Assembly (NCBI RefSeq): GCF_001422245.1
Contig: NZ_LMMM01000021.1
Coordinates: 1 to 64,000, forward strand
Direction of reading: 5' to 3'
DNA: 64,000 nucleotides
DNA from: Rhizobium sp. Leaf262
GTDB lineage: Bacteria > Pseudomonadota > Alphaproteobacteria > Rhizobiales > Rhizobiaceae
How positions within the stretch are numbered: the first letter of the stretch is position 1; every line of letters begins with the position of its first letter. Position numbers and translations under genes: made by a program. Below are positions 1 through 8,977 of this stretch, piece by piece. A model generated the notes under the pieces. That model saw only the letters and a list, made by a program, of their open reading frames with translations. It was not told where the DNA came from and did no database searches.

Positions 1-34
1 AAAAAGATCAAACTCAAAAAAAGATCAAACTCAA
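1..34. repeat. Tandem 17-bp direct repeat, two perfect copies
   Basis: Bases 1-17 and 18-34 are identical copies of AAAAAGATCAAACTCAA. The window begins inside or at the edge of the array, so more copies may lie to the left. No function is evident. Confidence 0.75.
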
Positions 35-333
35 TCGCCCAATCTTCAGTTTTCTCCAGAACGAAGGACATCGTCGCTAGCAGCGCCGCCGCCCTCGTCA
101 GTGAGCGGACTTATAGAGGATACCCACGGAGATAGTCAACAGCACACCTGTAAAAAAATAGACATATTTCATAGCACATTGGTTTTGTTGAGTGATTTTA
201 GATTTTTGTGCTAGATTGGGTTTGCGAGCCCTCAAAAGCCCATACTGGTCCTGCATTCTGAAACATGCGATAGGGTAGACAGTCTCCCGGTCATCCATAC
301 CGGTCATTGCTACACTATAGGATTGGATATCCC
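35..333. other. Region upstream of purC without a supported gene
   Basis: About 300 bases with no confident gene. On the minus strand a 24-codon frame (ATG at 172, stop at 98) would encode one hydrophobic segment, MKYVYFFTGVLLTISVGILY and four more residues. It lacks a Shine-Dalgarno sequence, so I do not call it. The purC promoter should lie here, but I cannot place its hexamers. Confidence 0.4.
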
Positions 334-1284
334 GTGCGCATTCTTACAGAAGCCGTCATTCCCGAACTTCCCAAATATTATCGCGGCAAGGTACGAGAGA
401 ATTATGATCTGCCCGATGGCAACCGTGTGATCATCTCCACGGACCGCCTCAGCGCCTTTGACCGCATATTGACCTGCATTCCCTATAAGGGGCAGGTTCT
501 GACCCAGACAGCGCACTACTGGTTCGAGAAGACCAAAGACATTTGTCCGAACCACGTCGTTTCCTATCCCGACCCCAATGTCGTCATTGGAAAACGTCTG
601 GATATTCTGCCGGTCGAGATCGTAGTGCGCGGATATCTGGCCGGAACGACGGGCACGTCCATCCTCACTCTCTACAAGAAGGGTGAGCGCAACATGTATG
701 GCGTGACTTTCCCGGATGGTCTGAAGGACAACCAGGTTCTGCCCGAGCCGATCATTACCCCCACCAGCAAGGAATTCGATGGCGGCCATGATGAGCCGCT
801 GACGCCTGCGGAGATCGTGGAAAAGGGACTGCTGAGCGAAGAACAGTGGCAGACGCTATCGGCCTATGCTCTTGCCCTCTTCAAACGCGGACAGGAAATT
901 TCCGCCGAGAGAGGCCTTATTCTGGTCGATACCAAATATGAGTTCGGCACCGACGAAAACGGCACCATCATTCTGGCCGACGAAATCCACACGCCGGACA
1001 GCAGCCGCTACTGGATAGCCGATAGCTATGAACAGGCTTTCCAGAACGGCACGCGCCCGCAGAGCTTCGACAAGGATTTCGTCCGAGCCTGGGTGGCGGA
1101 ACGTTGCGACCCTTATAAGGACAATATCCCCGAAATTCCTGATGACCTCGTGCTTCAGACGTCCAAGGTCTATATAGAGGCCTTCGAGCGCATTACCGGG
1201 CAGAGCTTCCAGCCGGATGACAGCGAAGCCTCGCCGCTTGAACGGGTGCGGAAGAATCTGGAGCCCTTTTTTCAGGGAGCGTGA
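334..1284 (+). CDS. purC: SAICAR synthase, long type (PurC)
   Basis: Phosphoribosylaminoimidazole-succinocarboxamide synthase joins CAIR and aspartate with ATP to give SAICAR in purine synthesis, in the cytoplasm. Family marks include [12 protein letters not shown] near the N terminus (nucleotide-binding loop), [34 protein letters not shown] and [12 protein letters not shown]. At about 316 residues it is longer than the usual bacterial form of about 240-255 and resembles the yeast Ade1-like long type, so it may be a second paralogue beside a short purC elsewhere. I place the start at GTG 334, where family similarity begins ([11 protein letters not shown]). An in-frame TTG at 307 would add nine residues. 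The stop overlaps the ameR start (GTGA), which suggests translational coupling to the efflux regulator, an odd partner for a purine gene. Confidence 0.9.
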   Translation: MRILTEAVIPELPKYYRGKVRENYDLPDGNRVIISTDRLSAFDRILTCIPYKGQVLTQTAHYWFEKTKDICPNHVVSYPDPNVVIGKRLDILPVEIVVRGYLAGTTGTSILTLYKKGERNMYGVTFPDGLKDNQVLPEPIITPTSKEFDGGHDEPLTPAEIVEKGLLSEEQWQTLSAYALALFKRGQEISAERGLILVDTKYEFGTDENGTIILADEIHTPDSSRYWIADSYEQAFQNGTRPQSFDKDFVRAWVAERCDPYKDNIPEIPDDLVLQTSKVYIEAFERITGQSFQPDDSEASPLERVRKNLEPFFQGA

Positions 1285-1946
1285 TATTGGCAAAAGCAAG
1301 CGGTCAGACATCATTGTCGAAGGCAGATGAAGCCACTGGGCGTAAAACCCGCCCTCGCCGGTCTGCGGAAGAGACGCGCCGTGACATTCTCGTCATGACC
1401 GAAAAACTTTTTCGTGCCCGTGGCTTCGGTGCCGTTTCGATTGCCGATATCGCCGCAGCACTCAGCATGTCACCCGCAAATGTCTTTAAACATTTTCACT
1501 CAAAGAATGCTTTGGTCGATGCGATTTTCGTTCAGCAGATTCGATTGCTGGAACAGAAGCTAGACCCGCTGGATGCCAGCCATCCACCCTTCGAACGGTT
1601 GAAGCACCTTGCGCGCAGCCTGATGGAGAACCATCGCCGTGACCTGAACGACAATCCTTATATCTTCGAAATGATTTTGATGACCGCCAAAAGAGAGCTT
1701 GCGTGCGGTCGCCATTATGAGAATGTGATAACCGGCTTGCTGGCCAATATTATCAGTGATGGAATTGAAGCAGGCATTTATGCGGAGACGAATATCGAAA
1801 AGTCGGCCAATACGGCGCTTTATGCTTTGACGAGCATATTGCACCCGGCGCTGATTGCCCATGAAGACGTCGACATTTTAGCAACACGCTGCGACGAACT
1901 CACGCGATTGGTCGATGCTGCACTGCAAAACGGGATTGATAAGTGA
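1281..1946 (+). CDS. ameR: TetR-family repressor of the AmeABC efflux pump (AmeR)
   Basis: A TetR-family transcriptional repressor of 221 residues. The N-terminal helix-turn-helix is visible as [17 protein letters not shown], then [29 protein letters not shown]. The rest is the variable ligand-binding and dimerisation domain. The DNA-binding half matches the Agrobacterium AmeR sequence as I remember it ([13 protein letters not shown] and SPANVFKHF are shared exactly). It starts at GTG 1281, overlapping the purC stop, and reads toward ameABC with 139 bases in between. An inverted repeat covering its own stop codon is a likely operator, so it probably represses ameABC from there. Whether it also controls purC-ameR cannot be told from the sequence. 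Confidence 0.9.
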   Translation: MILAKASGQTSLSKADEATGRKTRPRRSAEETRRDILVMTEKLFRARGFGAVSIADIAAALSMSPANVFKHFHSKNALVDAIFVQQIRLLEQKLDPLDASHPPFERLKHLARSLMENHRRDLNDNPYIFEMILMTAKRELACGRHYENVITGLLANIISDGIEAGIYAETNIEKSANTALYALTSILHPALIAHEDVDILATRCDELTRLVDAALQNGIDK

Positions 1947-1967
1947 CGATGACGACTATACGTCACT
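1942..1967. promoter_or_regulatory. Predicted AmeR operator
   Basis: Within 1941-1968 AAGTGACG and CGTCACTT form a perfect 8-bp inverted repeat with a 12-base spacer. The inner pattern is AGTGA-N16-TCACT, the half-sites and spacing I recall for the operator used in synthetic AmeR-repressed promoters. It overlaps the ameR stop codon (1944-1946) and lies about 120 bases before ameA. Confidence 0.7.
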
Positions 1968-2085
1968 TGTCCTGTTCTTTTATACCTTCCGGCTTTTCGC
2001 CCATTGATTAAGCCAAGACATGTCGATGCCGTTCATGCCCTGAATTTTATCCGCACTGCACAGCACCCGGAATTGCTCGTTGAAC

Positions 2086-3306
2086 ATGAGAAAAACGATG
2101 AAAAGACGTCTTACCCCTCTAGTGACCACATTGCTCATGGCGGGCCTTATTGCAGGCTGTAGTGACAGTGAAGATAACAAGCAGGCTCCCGCTCAGGCCA
2201 ATCAGCGCCCACCGGCCCCTGTAAGTGTCGTTACGATGAAAAAGAGCGATTATCCGCTCACGACCTTGTTGCCGGGCCGGGCCGATGCTTTTCAGACCGC
2301 CGATATCCGTCCCCGCGTAGGCGGCGTGATCAAGCAGATCGCCTTCAAGGAAGGCAGCTTCGTGAAGTCCGGCGACCTTTTGTACAAGATTGACGACGAC
2401 ACCTATCAAGCGTCATTTGCGGAAGCGCAGGCCGCTCTGGAGAGAGCGGAAGTCAGCGTTCCCGCTGCGGAAGCAAATTTGCAGCGCTACGAGCGTCTGG
2501 CCAATAGCGGTGCCTCGCAAAAAGAATTCGAAGATGCGCGCACGACATTGCTTCAGGCAAAGGCATCCGTTGCGGAAGCCCGTGCGACACTGCAGACGGC
2601 ACAGATCAATCTCTCGCTGACAGAAGTTCGCGCTCCCTTCGATGGCGTCACGTCTGCTACCAATTTTTCGATCGGAAACGTTGTGACCGCCAGCCAGACC
2701 GATTCTCTGGTGACGCTTCGCCAGATCAACCCGATCTACATCCAGTTGAACGAGTCCAGCGTGAACCTTCTGCGTTTGCAGTCTGCAATCAAGGCCGGGA
2801 AGCTGGAGCGCAGCGACAACAGCGAAACGACGGATATTCGTCTGACGCTCGAGGACGGCTCGGAATATCCAAAGGTCGGCAAGCTCGACATGTCGGAAAT
2901 GGCCGTCAGCACGACAACGGGTACCGTCTCGATCCGCACCCTGTTCGACAATCCCGACAATATCATCCTCCCCGGCATGTATGTGCGCGCCACGATTACG
3001 GTGGGCAAGGAAATCGGCTATCTCATTCCTCAGCGCGCCTCCAGTCGCAACGCCAATGGCGAGTTGACGGCCAAGTTCGTCACAGCCGACAACAAGGTGG
3101 AAACCAGAACGTTCCCGACAAGCCAGTTGTCCGGCCATAACTGGCTCGTGACAGAAAATGTCGCCGATGGAGACAGGCTTATCGCAGACGGATTTCAATG
3201 GATAACGGATAACGCCACAATCAAGCCTGTGCCGGCCGAAATCGATGAAAAGGGATACATCATAGAGAAGCAGGGCGATCAGGCTGCTCCGGCACCGAAA
3301 TCATGA
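2086..3306 (+). CDS. ameA: RND efflux periplasmic adaptor lipoprotein (AmeA)
   Basis: Membrane fusion protein of the AcrA/MexA type that joins the inner-membrane pump AmeB to the outer-membrane channel AmeC in the periplasm. The N terminus is a lipoprotein signal with lipobox LIAGC, so Cys is probably lipidated. Next come the lipoyl half-motifs (RPRVGGVIKQIAFKEGSFVK), an alpha-helical hairpin of Ala/Glu-rich heptads (residues about 105-175), and the beta-barrel and membrane-proximal domains (VRAPFDGVTS, ILPGMYVRATI). Length about 406 is normal. Start candidates are TTG 2080, ATG 2086 and ATG 2098; I use ATG 2086. First gene of ameABC, with 44 bases before ameB, and probably transcribed from the ameR-ameA gap. 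Confidence 0.92.
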   Translation: MRKTMKRRLTPLVTTLLMAGLIAGCSDSEDNKQAPAQANQRPPAPVSVVTMKKSDYPLTTLLPGRADAFQTADIRPRVGGVIKQIAFKEGSFVKSGDLLYKIDDDTYQASFAEAQAALERAEVSVPAAEANLQRYERLANSGASQKEFEDARTTLLQAKASVAEARATLQTAQINLSLTEVRAPFDGVTSATNFSIGNVVTASQTDSLVTLRQINPIYIQLNESSVNLLRLQSAIKAGKLERSDNSETTDIRLTLEDGSEYPKVGKLDMSEMAVSTTTGTVSIRTLFDNPDNIILPGMYVRATITVGKEIGYLIPQRASSRNANGELTAKFVTADNKVETRTFPTSQLSGHNWLVTENVADGDRLIADGFQWITDNATIKPVPAEIDEKGYIIEKQGDQAAPAPKS

Positions 3307-3350
3307 TGTCAAAAGACATGCTTTGCAACATCGTGATCAGGAACTAGATT

Positions 3351-6300
3351 ATGGCGAAATTTTTTATTCGGCGACCGATCTTTGCTTGGGTCATCGCGAT
3401 TGTCATCATGCTCGGTGGCGCATTGGCCATCAACACGCTGTCGATTTCTCAGTACCCGGAAATTGCTCCGCCAACAGTCCGCATCAGCGCCAGCTACACC
3501 GGCGCGAGTGCAGACACGGTGCGAAAAACCGTAACGCAAATCATAGAAGACGGCATGACCGGCCTTGATGGCCTGACCTACATGACATCTTCGTCCACAA
3601 CCGGCTCTGCCAGCGTTACCCTGACATTTGACAACAGCGTCAACGGCGATATTGCGCAGGTTCAGGTTCAGAACAAGCTCCAGCTGGTCACCTCACAGTT
3701 GCCAGCGGTCGTTCAGGATCTCGGGATCGAAGTGACCAAATCGACCTCGAGTATTCTTCTCGTCGGTGCACTGGTTTCAACCGATGGAAAACGCTCATCC
3801 GCAGATCTCGGAGACATTTTCTCGACGCAGATCGAAGATCAGGTCAAGCGTCTCGAAGGCGTCGGCAACATCAATGCTTTCGGCTCGGCCTACGCAATGC
3901 GTGTCTGGCTCGACCCTTTCAAACTGAAGAAATTTCAGCTGACGCCAGCGGATGTGACAGCGGCGATCCAGTCTCAGAACACACAGGTCTCGGTCGGATC
4001 GGTAGGCGGTCTTCCAGCAGTGGAGGGCCAGCAGATCAACGTCACCATGACGGCGCAGAGCCAGTTGACGACTGTGTCCGACTTCGAGCGCATTATCCTC
4101 AAAGTCGATACCACGGGCGCCAATGTGCGTTTGAGCGACGTTGCACGCGTTGAAATCGGTCAGGAAACATATGCTTCGACCTCACGGTCTAATCGCCAGC
4201 CTGCGTCCGGTTTTGCGGTGAACCTTGCCACGGGTGCAAACGCACTCGATACGGCGGCTCTGGTCAAGGCAAAGATGGAGCAGATTGCACCGACCCTGCC
4301 GCAGAACGTCAAGATCATCTATCCCTATGACACGACACCTTTCGTTTCTCTTTCAATTGAAAAGGTCGTGCACACCCTGATCGAAGCCATCGTGCTGGTT
4401 TTCGTCGTATTGCTGGTTTTCTTGCAGAACCTGCGCGCAACCTTCATCCCGATGATCGCGGTTCCCGTGGTGCTGCTGGGTACGTTCGGTATTCTGGCCC
4501 TCACTGGATACTCCATCAACACGCTCACCATGTTCGCCATGGTTCTGGCTATCGGCCTTCTCGTCGATGACGCGATCGTTGTGGTGGAAAACGTCGAACG
4601 TATCATGTCGGAGGAAGGTCTGGGGCCGCTCGAGGCCACGGAGAAATCCATGGGCGAAATCACCGGCGCCATCGTCGGCATCGCGCTGGTTTTAACGGCC
4701 GTGTTCATTCCCATGGCGTTCTTCGGCGGCTCTACCGGTATCATTTACCGCCAGTTCTCCATCACCATCGTATCTGCGATGCTGTTGTCCGCCGTTGTCG
4801 CCATCGTGCTGACGCCAGCGCTTTGCGCCACGATGCTGAAACCGATCGATCACAACAAGAAGGGCCGCGGCCCCGGCGCATGGTTCAACCGCAATTTCGA
4901 CCGTACCACGACGGGATATGTCAGCTCCGTAGGTTACTTGCTGAAGCGACCCTTGCGCGTGCTGCTCATGTTCGCGATCGTGATTGGCGGATGCGCCTGG
5001 TTCTTCACCCGGCTTCCATCGTCCTTTCTTCCGCAGGAAGATCAGGGCGTTCTCATGACGATCATCCAGTTGCCGAATGGCTCGACGAGCGCGCAGACGG
5101 CGAAAGTGATCGAGAAAGTCGAGAACTACTATCTCGACAAGGAAAAAGACGTCATTGACAGCATTTTTGCGGTCAACGGCTTCAGCTTTACCGGTAGCGG
5201 GCAAAGCTATGCGCTCGTCTTCGCCAAGCTGAAAGACTTCGATCAGCGAACGGACCCGAAAATGGCCGCATCTGCCATCGTGCAGCGAGCGATGGGAACC
5301 TTCATGACTTTCCGCGAAGCACAGGTCTTCCCGATCCTGCCTCCGGCGATCCAGGGCATGGGCAACTCGAGCGGTTTCTCCATGTATCTTGTCGACAGCG
5401 GCAACCAGGGAAGTGACGCACTCGTCAACGCATCGAAGCAACTGATCCAGGCCGCAAATTCCAGCGGCAAGGTCACGGCGATGCGTGCCAACGATCGGGA
5501 TCAGGAAAGTCAGGTGAAACTCGATCTGGATCAGGAAAAGCTCGGCGCGATGGGGCTCAGCCTTGCCGATGTCAATTCCATGCTCACCACGATCTTTGCC
5601 GGCAGCCGGGTCAACGACTTCACGCTCAACAACAAGATCAAGAAGGTCTATGTGCAGTCGGATGCGCAATATCGTATGCAGGCCGAAGACCTGAAGTACT
5701 GGAACGCGCGAAACTCCGGCAATGAAATGGTACCCTTCACATCGTTTACGACGGCGAGATGGGTAAACGGACTACCGTCCGTCTCCGCCTATAACGCTGC
5801 CAACGCTTTCTCGCTGGAAGGTTCTGCCCCTCCAGGCGTAAGCTCGGGTGATGCCATGAACGAGGTGGAGCGAATCGTTTCCCAAATGGATGGTGGATAT
5901 TCGGTGGCATGGACCGGCCTTTCCTATCAGGAGCGACTGTCTGGATCGCAAGCGCCGTTACTCTATGCGCTGTCCGTCCTGATCGTGTTCTTGTGCCTTT
6001 CTGCACTCTACGAGAGCTGGTCGATCCCGTTTTCCGTCATCATGGCGGTGCCTGTGGGCGTGCTCGGCGCTCTGTTTGCCGCGCATTACCTTGGTCAGTC
6101 CAACGACGTCTACTTCAAGGTGGGTCTGCTGACGACGATCGGTCTTGCGGCGAAGAACGCGATCCTGATCGTGGAATTCGCCAAGGAACGACAGGAGCAC
6201 GGATTGTCGTTGCTGGATGCAACACTTGAGGCTGCGAAGCTGAGATTGCGACCGATTATCATGACATCGCTCGCCTTCATTCTCGGCGTCGTGCCGCTGG

Positions 6301-6440
6301 CAATCGCCAGTGGAGCGGGCTCTGCGGCACAGAATGCGATCGGTGTGGGCGTTCTGGGTGGTATGCTTTCTGCAACACTCCTCGGAATTTTCTTCATTCC
6401 ATCGTTTTTCGTCATCATTCGGCGGCTATCTAAACGTTAA
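3351..6440 (+). CDS. ameB: RND multidrug efflux transporter, HAE1 family (AmeB)
   Basis: Inner-membrane proton-drug antiporter of the AcrB/MexB type, 1029 residues, a full-length member of the family. The N terminus MAKFFIRRPIFAWVIAIVIM is the classic HAE1 start with the first membrane helix. The central proton-relay acidic pair is in GLLVDDAIVVVENVERI (TM4), and the partner Lys is in GLAAKNAILIVEFAKE (TM10). Two large periplasmic loops with pore and docking subdomains lie between TM1-2 and TM7-8. The start ATG follows AGGA with good spacing. It works as a trimer with AmeA and AmeC. No defects were seen. Confidence 0.95.
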   Translation: MAKFFIRRPIFAWVIAIVIMLGGALAINTLSISQYPEIAPPTVRISASYTGASADTVRKTVTQIIEDGMTGLDGLTYMTSSSTTGSASVTLTFDNSVNGDIAQVQVQNKLQLVTSQLPAVVQDLGIEVTKSTSSILLVGALVSTDGKRSSADLGDIFSTQIEDQVKRLEGVGNINAFGSAYAMRVWLDPFKLKKFQLTPADVTAAIQSQNTQVSVGSVGGLPAVEGQQINVTMTAQSQLTTVSDFERIILKVDTTGANVRLSDVARVEIGQETYASTSRSNRQPASGFAVNLATGANALDTAALVKAKMEQIAPTLPQNVKIIYPYDTTPFVSLSIEKVVHTLIEAIVLVFVVLLVFLQNLRATFIPMIAVPVVLLGTFGILALTGYSINTLTMFAMVLAIGLLVDDAIVVVENVERIMSEEGLGPLEATEKSMGEITGAIVGIALVLTAVFIPMAFFGGSTGIIYRQFSITIVSAMLLSAVVAIVLTPALCATMLKPIDHNKKGRGPGAWFNRNFDRTTTGYVSSVGYLLKRPLRVLLMFAIVIGGCAWFFTRLPSSFLPQEDQGVLMTIIQLPNGSTSAQTAKVIEKVENYYLDKEKDVIDSIFAVNGFSFTGSGQSYALVFAKLKDFDQRTDPKMAASAIVQRAMGTFMTFREAQVFPILPPAIQGMGNSSGFSMYLVDSGNQGSDALVNASKQLIQAANSSGKVTAMRANDRDQESQVKLDLDQEKLGAMGLSLADVNSMLTTIFAGSRVNDFTLNNKIKKVYVQSDAQYRMQAEDLKYWNARNSGNEMVPFTSFTTARWVNGLPSVSAYNAANAFSLEGSAPPGVSSGDAMNEVERIVSQMDGGYSVAWTGLSYQERLSGSQAPLLYALSVLIVFLCLSALYESWSIPFSVIMAVPVGVLGALFAAHYLGQSNDVYFKVGLLTTIGLAAKNAILIVEFAKERQEHGLSLLDATLEAAKLRLRPIIMTSLAFILGVVPLAIASGAGSAAQNAIGVGVLGGMLSATLLGIFFIPSFFVIIRRLSKR

Positions 6441-6583
6441 CAAACCAAAAATATGCTAGCAAAGCAGGAATAGGCTGGTAGAAATGTAGCGAATTATGAG
6501 CCGCATTTTCTCCAGCACATATCAGCGCTAACGCTCGTTTCGACTGAGGGTGCCATGTGCGCCAAATAAATTGGGATAACTAC

Positions 6584-8035
6584 ATGCTGTCTATTCGTGC
6601 CACCATTCCTCTCACCATGCTCCTGCTTTCGGGCTGCGTTGTCGGTCCCGACCACAAGGCACCGGAAATTCAGCTCCCAAGCAAATTTGCCGAAGGCGGA
6701 AAAGCCAGCAACGGAGACGTTGCCACGGTTGCCTGGTGGAATGCGTTTAATGACAGCCGCCTCAACGGTTATGTCTCGACCGGCCTTGCACAGAACCTCA
6801 CGGTTCTCCAGGCGCTCGAGCGCATCAACCAGGCCGAATCGCAGATCACGGTTGCCGGAGCAGGCGCGCTCCCAAGCCTCACCGGTTCTGCCAGCCACAC
6901 CACATCCCAGACGAAGGGTAGCTTCCCATCGACGAACCGTAGCGTCCAGAACACCTCCAGCGGTGGCCTCGATGCGTCCTGGCTGCTCGACCTCTTCGGT
7001 CAGTATCGTCGCTCCAAGGAAAGTGCCGCTGCTTCGCTTGACGCTGCCTATTCCACGGCGGACGTCCAGCGCCTGACCCTGATTTCTTCGGTCGTGTCGG
7101 CCTATATCGACGTTCGCTACTATCAGGAGCGTCTGGCTATTGCGCGCGAGAACCTCAAGTCACGCCGCGAAACGCTCGATCTGACCAAGCTTCAGCTTGA
7201 AGCCGGTGCAGCATCGCGTCTCGACGTCGTTCAGTCCGAAGGTCTGGTCAACTCCACGCTTGCAGACATGCCAGGACTGGAAACCAGCTTCCGTCAGGCC
7301 GCACACCGCATCGCGACATTGCTGGGCATGCCTGCGTCTTCGCTCGTCGTGGAATTGCAGCGCGGTGCACGCCAGCCAGTCGCCCGCAAGACGCCGCTCA
7401 CAGGCATTCCGGCCGATCTCATTCGCAACCGTCCAGACATTCGTGTGGCCGAGCGCAATCTCGCAGCCGCCGTTGCCGAAATCGGCGTCGCCGAATCGCG
7501 ACTTTATCCAAGCATCACGATCAGCGGCTCGATTTCGCCAAGCTACGTGAACCTGTCCAACAACGGTTCGCGCGGCACATCGAACTCCTGGTCCTTCGGC
7601 CCAAGCCTCGTTCTGCCGATCTTCGATGGTGGTAGCCTGCGCGCCAATGTCGATATCGCCAAGTCGTCTGCTCGCGAGCAGTATCTGGCATGGAAAGAAA
7701 CCGTGCTGAACGGTATCGAAGAAGTTGAAAATGCTCTTGCTGCGGTAACCCGCGACAAGCAGACGGAAGATGCGCTGCGCAGAACCGTCAAGTCCTATCA
7801 GGAAGCCCTGTCGCTCGCGACAGCAAGCTATCGCGACGGCGCCTCGTCCCTGCTCGACGTTCTCGACGCGCAGCGTCAGGTGTCGACAGCGCAGGCCAAC
7901 CTCGCAACGGCGGTACAAACAACTGCGCAGGACTACGTACGCCTGAGCGTTGCTCTGGGCGGCGGCTATGCCGTTGGCGGCCCGACGACATCGTCGAATG
8001 CCGTCCTGGCAGCCAACACGCCAAAGGGCATGTAA
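6584..8035 (+). CDS. ameC: Outer-membrane efflux channel lipoprotein, NodT family (AmeC)
   Basis: TolC/OprM-like outer-membrane factor that forms the exit duct of the AmeABC pump. From ATG 6584 the protein is 483 residues with a lipobox LLLSGC followed by VVGPDHKAP, typical of NodT-family RND channels. Two repeated outer-membrane-efflux domains follow; DASWLLDLFGQYRRS marks the first and SFGPSLVLPIFDGGSLRANV the second. A GTG at 6557 would put nine residues before the signal peptide and is less likely. It closes the operon and is followed directly by a strong terminator. Confidence 0.92.
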   Translation: MLSIRATIPLTMLLLSGCVVGPDHKAPEIQLPSKFAEGGKASNGDVATVAWWNAFNDSRLNGYVSTGLAQNLTVLQALERINQAESQITVAGAGALPSLTGSASHTTSQTKGSFPSTNRSVQNTSSGGLDASWLLDLFGQYRRSKESAAASLDAAYSTADVQRLTLISSVVSAYIDVRYYQERLAIARENLKSRRETLDLTKLQLEAGAASRLDVVQSEGLVNSTLADMPGLETSFRQAAHRIATLLGMPASSLVVELQRGARQPVARKTPLTGIPADLIRNRPDIRVAERNLAAAVAEIGVAESRLYPSITISGSISPSYVNLSNNGSRGTSNSWSFGPSLVLPIFDGGSLRANVDIAKSSAREQYLAWKETVLNGIEEVENALAAVTRDKQTEDALRRTVKSYQEALSLATASYRDGASSLLDVLDAQRQVSTAQANLATAVQTTAQDYVRLSVALGGGYAVGGPTTSSNAVLAANTPKGM

Positions 8036-8060
8036 GGGCCGCTATCGTCTTTCTCCAATC

Positions 8061-8092
8061 AATCCCGCGACGAAAGTTGCGGGATTTTTTTG
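8061..8092 (+). terminator. Rho-independent terminator after ameC
   Basis: The stem ATCCCGC / GCGGGAT with a ten-base loop is followed by a run of T, about 25 bases after the ameC stop. It ends the ameABC transcript. Confidence 0.85.
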
Positions 8093-8108
8093 TGCCTTGC
8101 AGATAGCA

Positions 8109-8135
8109 AAAAGCCCCGGATCACTCCGGGGCTTT
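8109..8135 (-). terminator. Rho-independent terminator after efp
   Basis: AAAGCCCCGGA and TCCGGGGCTTT form an 11-bp stem with a 4-base loop. On the minus strand it is followed by a T run, 23 bases past the efp stop. It may also stop plus-strand readthrough. Confidence 0.85.
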
Positions 8136-8158
8136 CCAATAGAAAGATGGTCGCGAAA

Positions 8159-8728
8159 TCAGCTCTTCGCGCGCTCGACGTAGGAATTGTCTTCGGTCGC
8201 GATAACGACGCGGATACCCGCGTCGATATGCGGCGGAACCATGGTGCGGATACCGTTGGAAAGGATCGCAGGCTTGTAGGAAGACGATGCCGTCTGGCCC
8301 TTGACGACCGGTTCGGTCTCGACGATTTCCAGCGTCACATGGCGCGGCAGGACGACAGCAAGCGGCAGGCCTTCGTGAATGGACAGAACGCAGGTCATGC
8401 CTTCCTGAAGATAGGCCTTCTGGTCACCCATGGTTTCGGAATCGACGACGACCTGGTCATAGTTTTCAGGGTTCATGAAGTGGAAGCCTTCTCCGTCCTC
8501 GTAGAGGAACTGGAAGTTCAGGTCTTCAACGAACGCGCGCTCGACCTGCTCGGTCGTGCGCCAGCGCTCCGATACCTTCACGCCATCCGAGATACGACGC
8601 ATATCGACCTGCGTGACAGGCGTGCCCTTGCCGGGGTGGAAGTTGTTGGCGCTGAGAACGACGTAAAGCTTGCTGTCCACGTCGATAACATTGCCCTTGC
8701 GGACGGATGAGGCGATAACCTTGACCAT
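8159..8728 (-). CDS. efp: Elongation factor P
   Basis: EF-P binds the ribosome between the P and E sites and relieves stalling at consecutive prolines. The protein is 189 residues, the usual length, with the KOW-like domain I followed by two OB-like domains. The modification loop reads HPGKGTP and places Lys34 at its tip, the residue that is beta-lysylated in Lys-type EF-Ps. The start follows AAGGA with six bases of spacing. The gene is divergent from epmA and epmB, whose products modify this lysine, so substrate and modifying enzymes are encoded side by side. No EpmC hydroxylase gene is seen nearby. Confidence 0.97.
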   Translation of the reverse strand: MVKVIASSVRKGNVIDVDSKLYVVLSANNFHPGKGTPVTQVDMRRISDGVKVSERWRTTEQVERAFVEDLNFQFLYEDGEGFHFMNPENYDQVVVDSETMGDQKAYLQEGMTCVLSIHEGLPLAVVLPRHVTLEIVETEPVVKGQTASSSYKPAILSNGIRTMVPPHIDAGIRVVIATEDNSYVERAKS

Positions 8729-8977
8729 AGGATTTCCTTGTAACTCAATGAAATGCGTCGTAAAGGACCGCGCGGCTGCACCGACCCGATGGACGTTATG
8801 TAAGTTTTCTGGGGCGCAACTATCCTAAATTTGCGGGAATTGCCAGCCTTCAACAGCATGGAACCGAAAACTGTGCGGCGGTTTTCGGATAATTCGATAA
8901 AAGACAGAAGCGGCAACGACCCGAACCAGATGTTTTCGTCCGTCGCGCCAACCAGTTGACCGTAGGAAACGCAGCAT

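Noticed and set aside
98-307. Minus-strand 69-codon ORF with a hydrophobic end
   Set aside because: No ribosome-binding site, non-conserved appearance, and only the last 24 codons look membrane-like.
4692-5669. 325-codon minus-strand ORF inside ameB
   Set aside because: ameB is a full-length HAE1 transporter on the other strand; the shadow frame has no recognisable motif.
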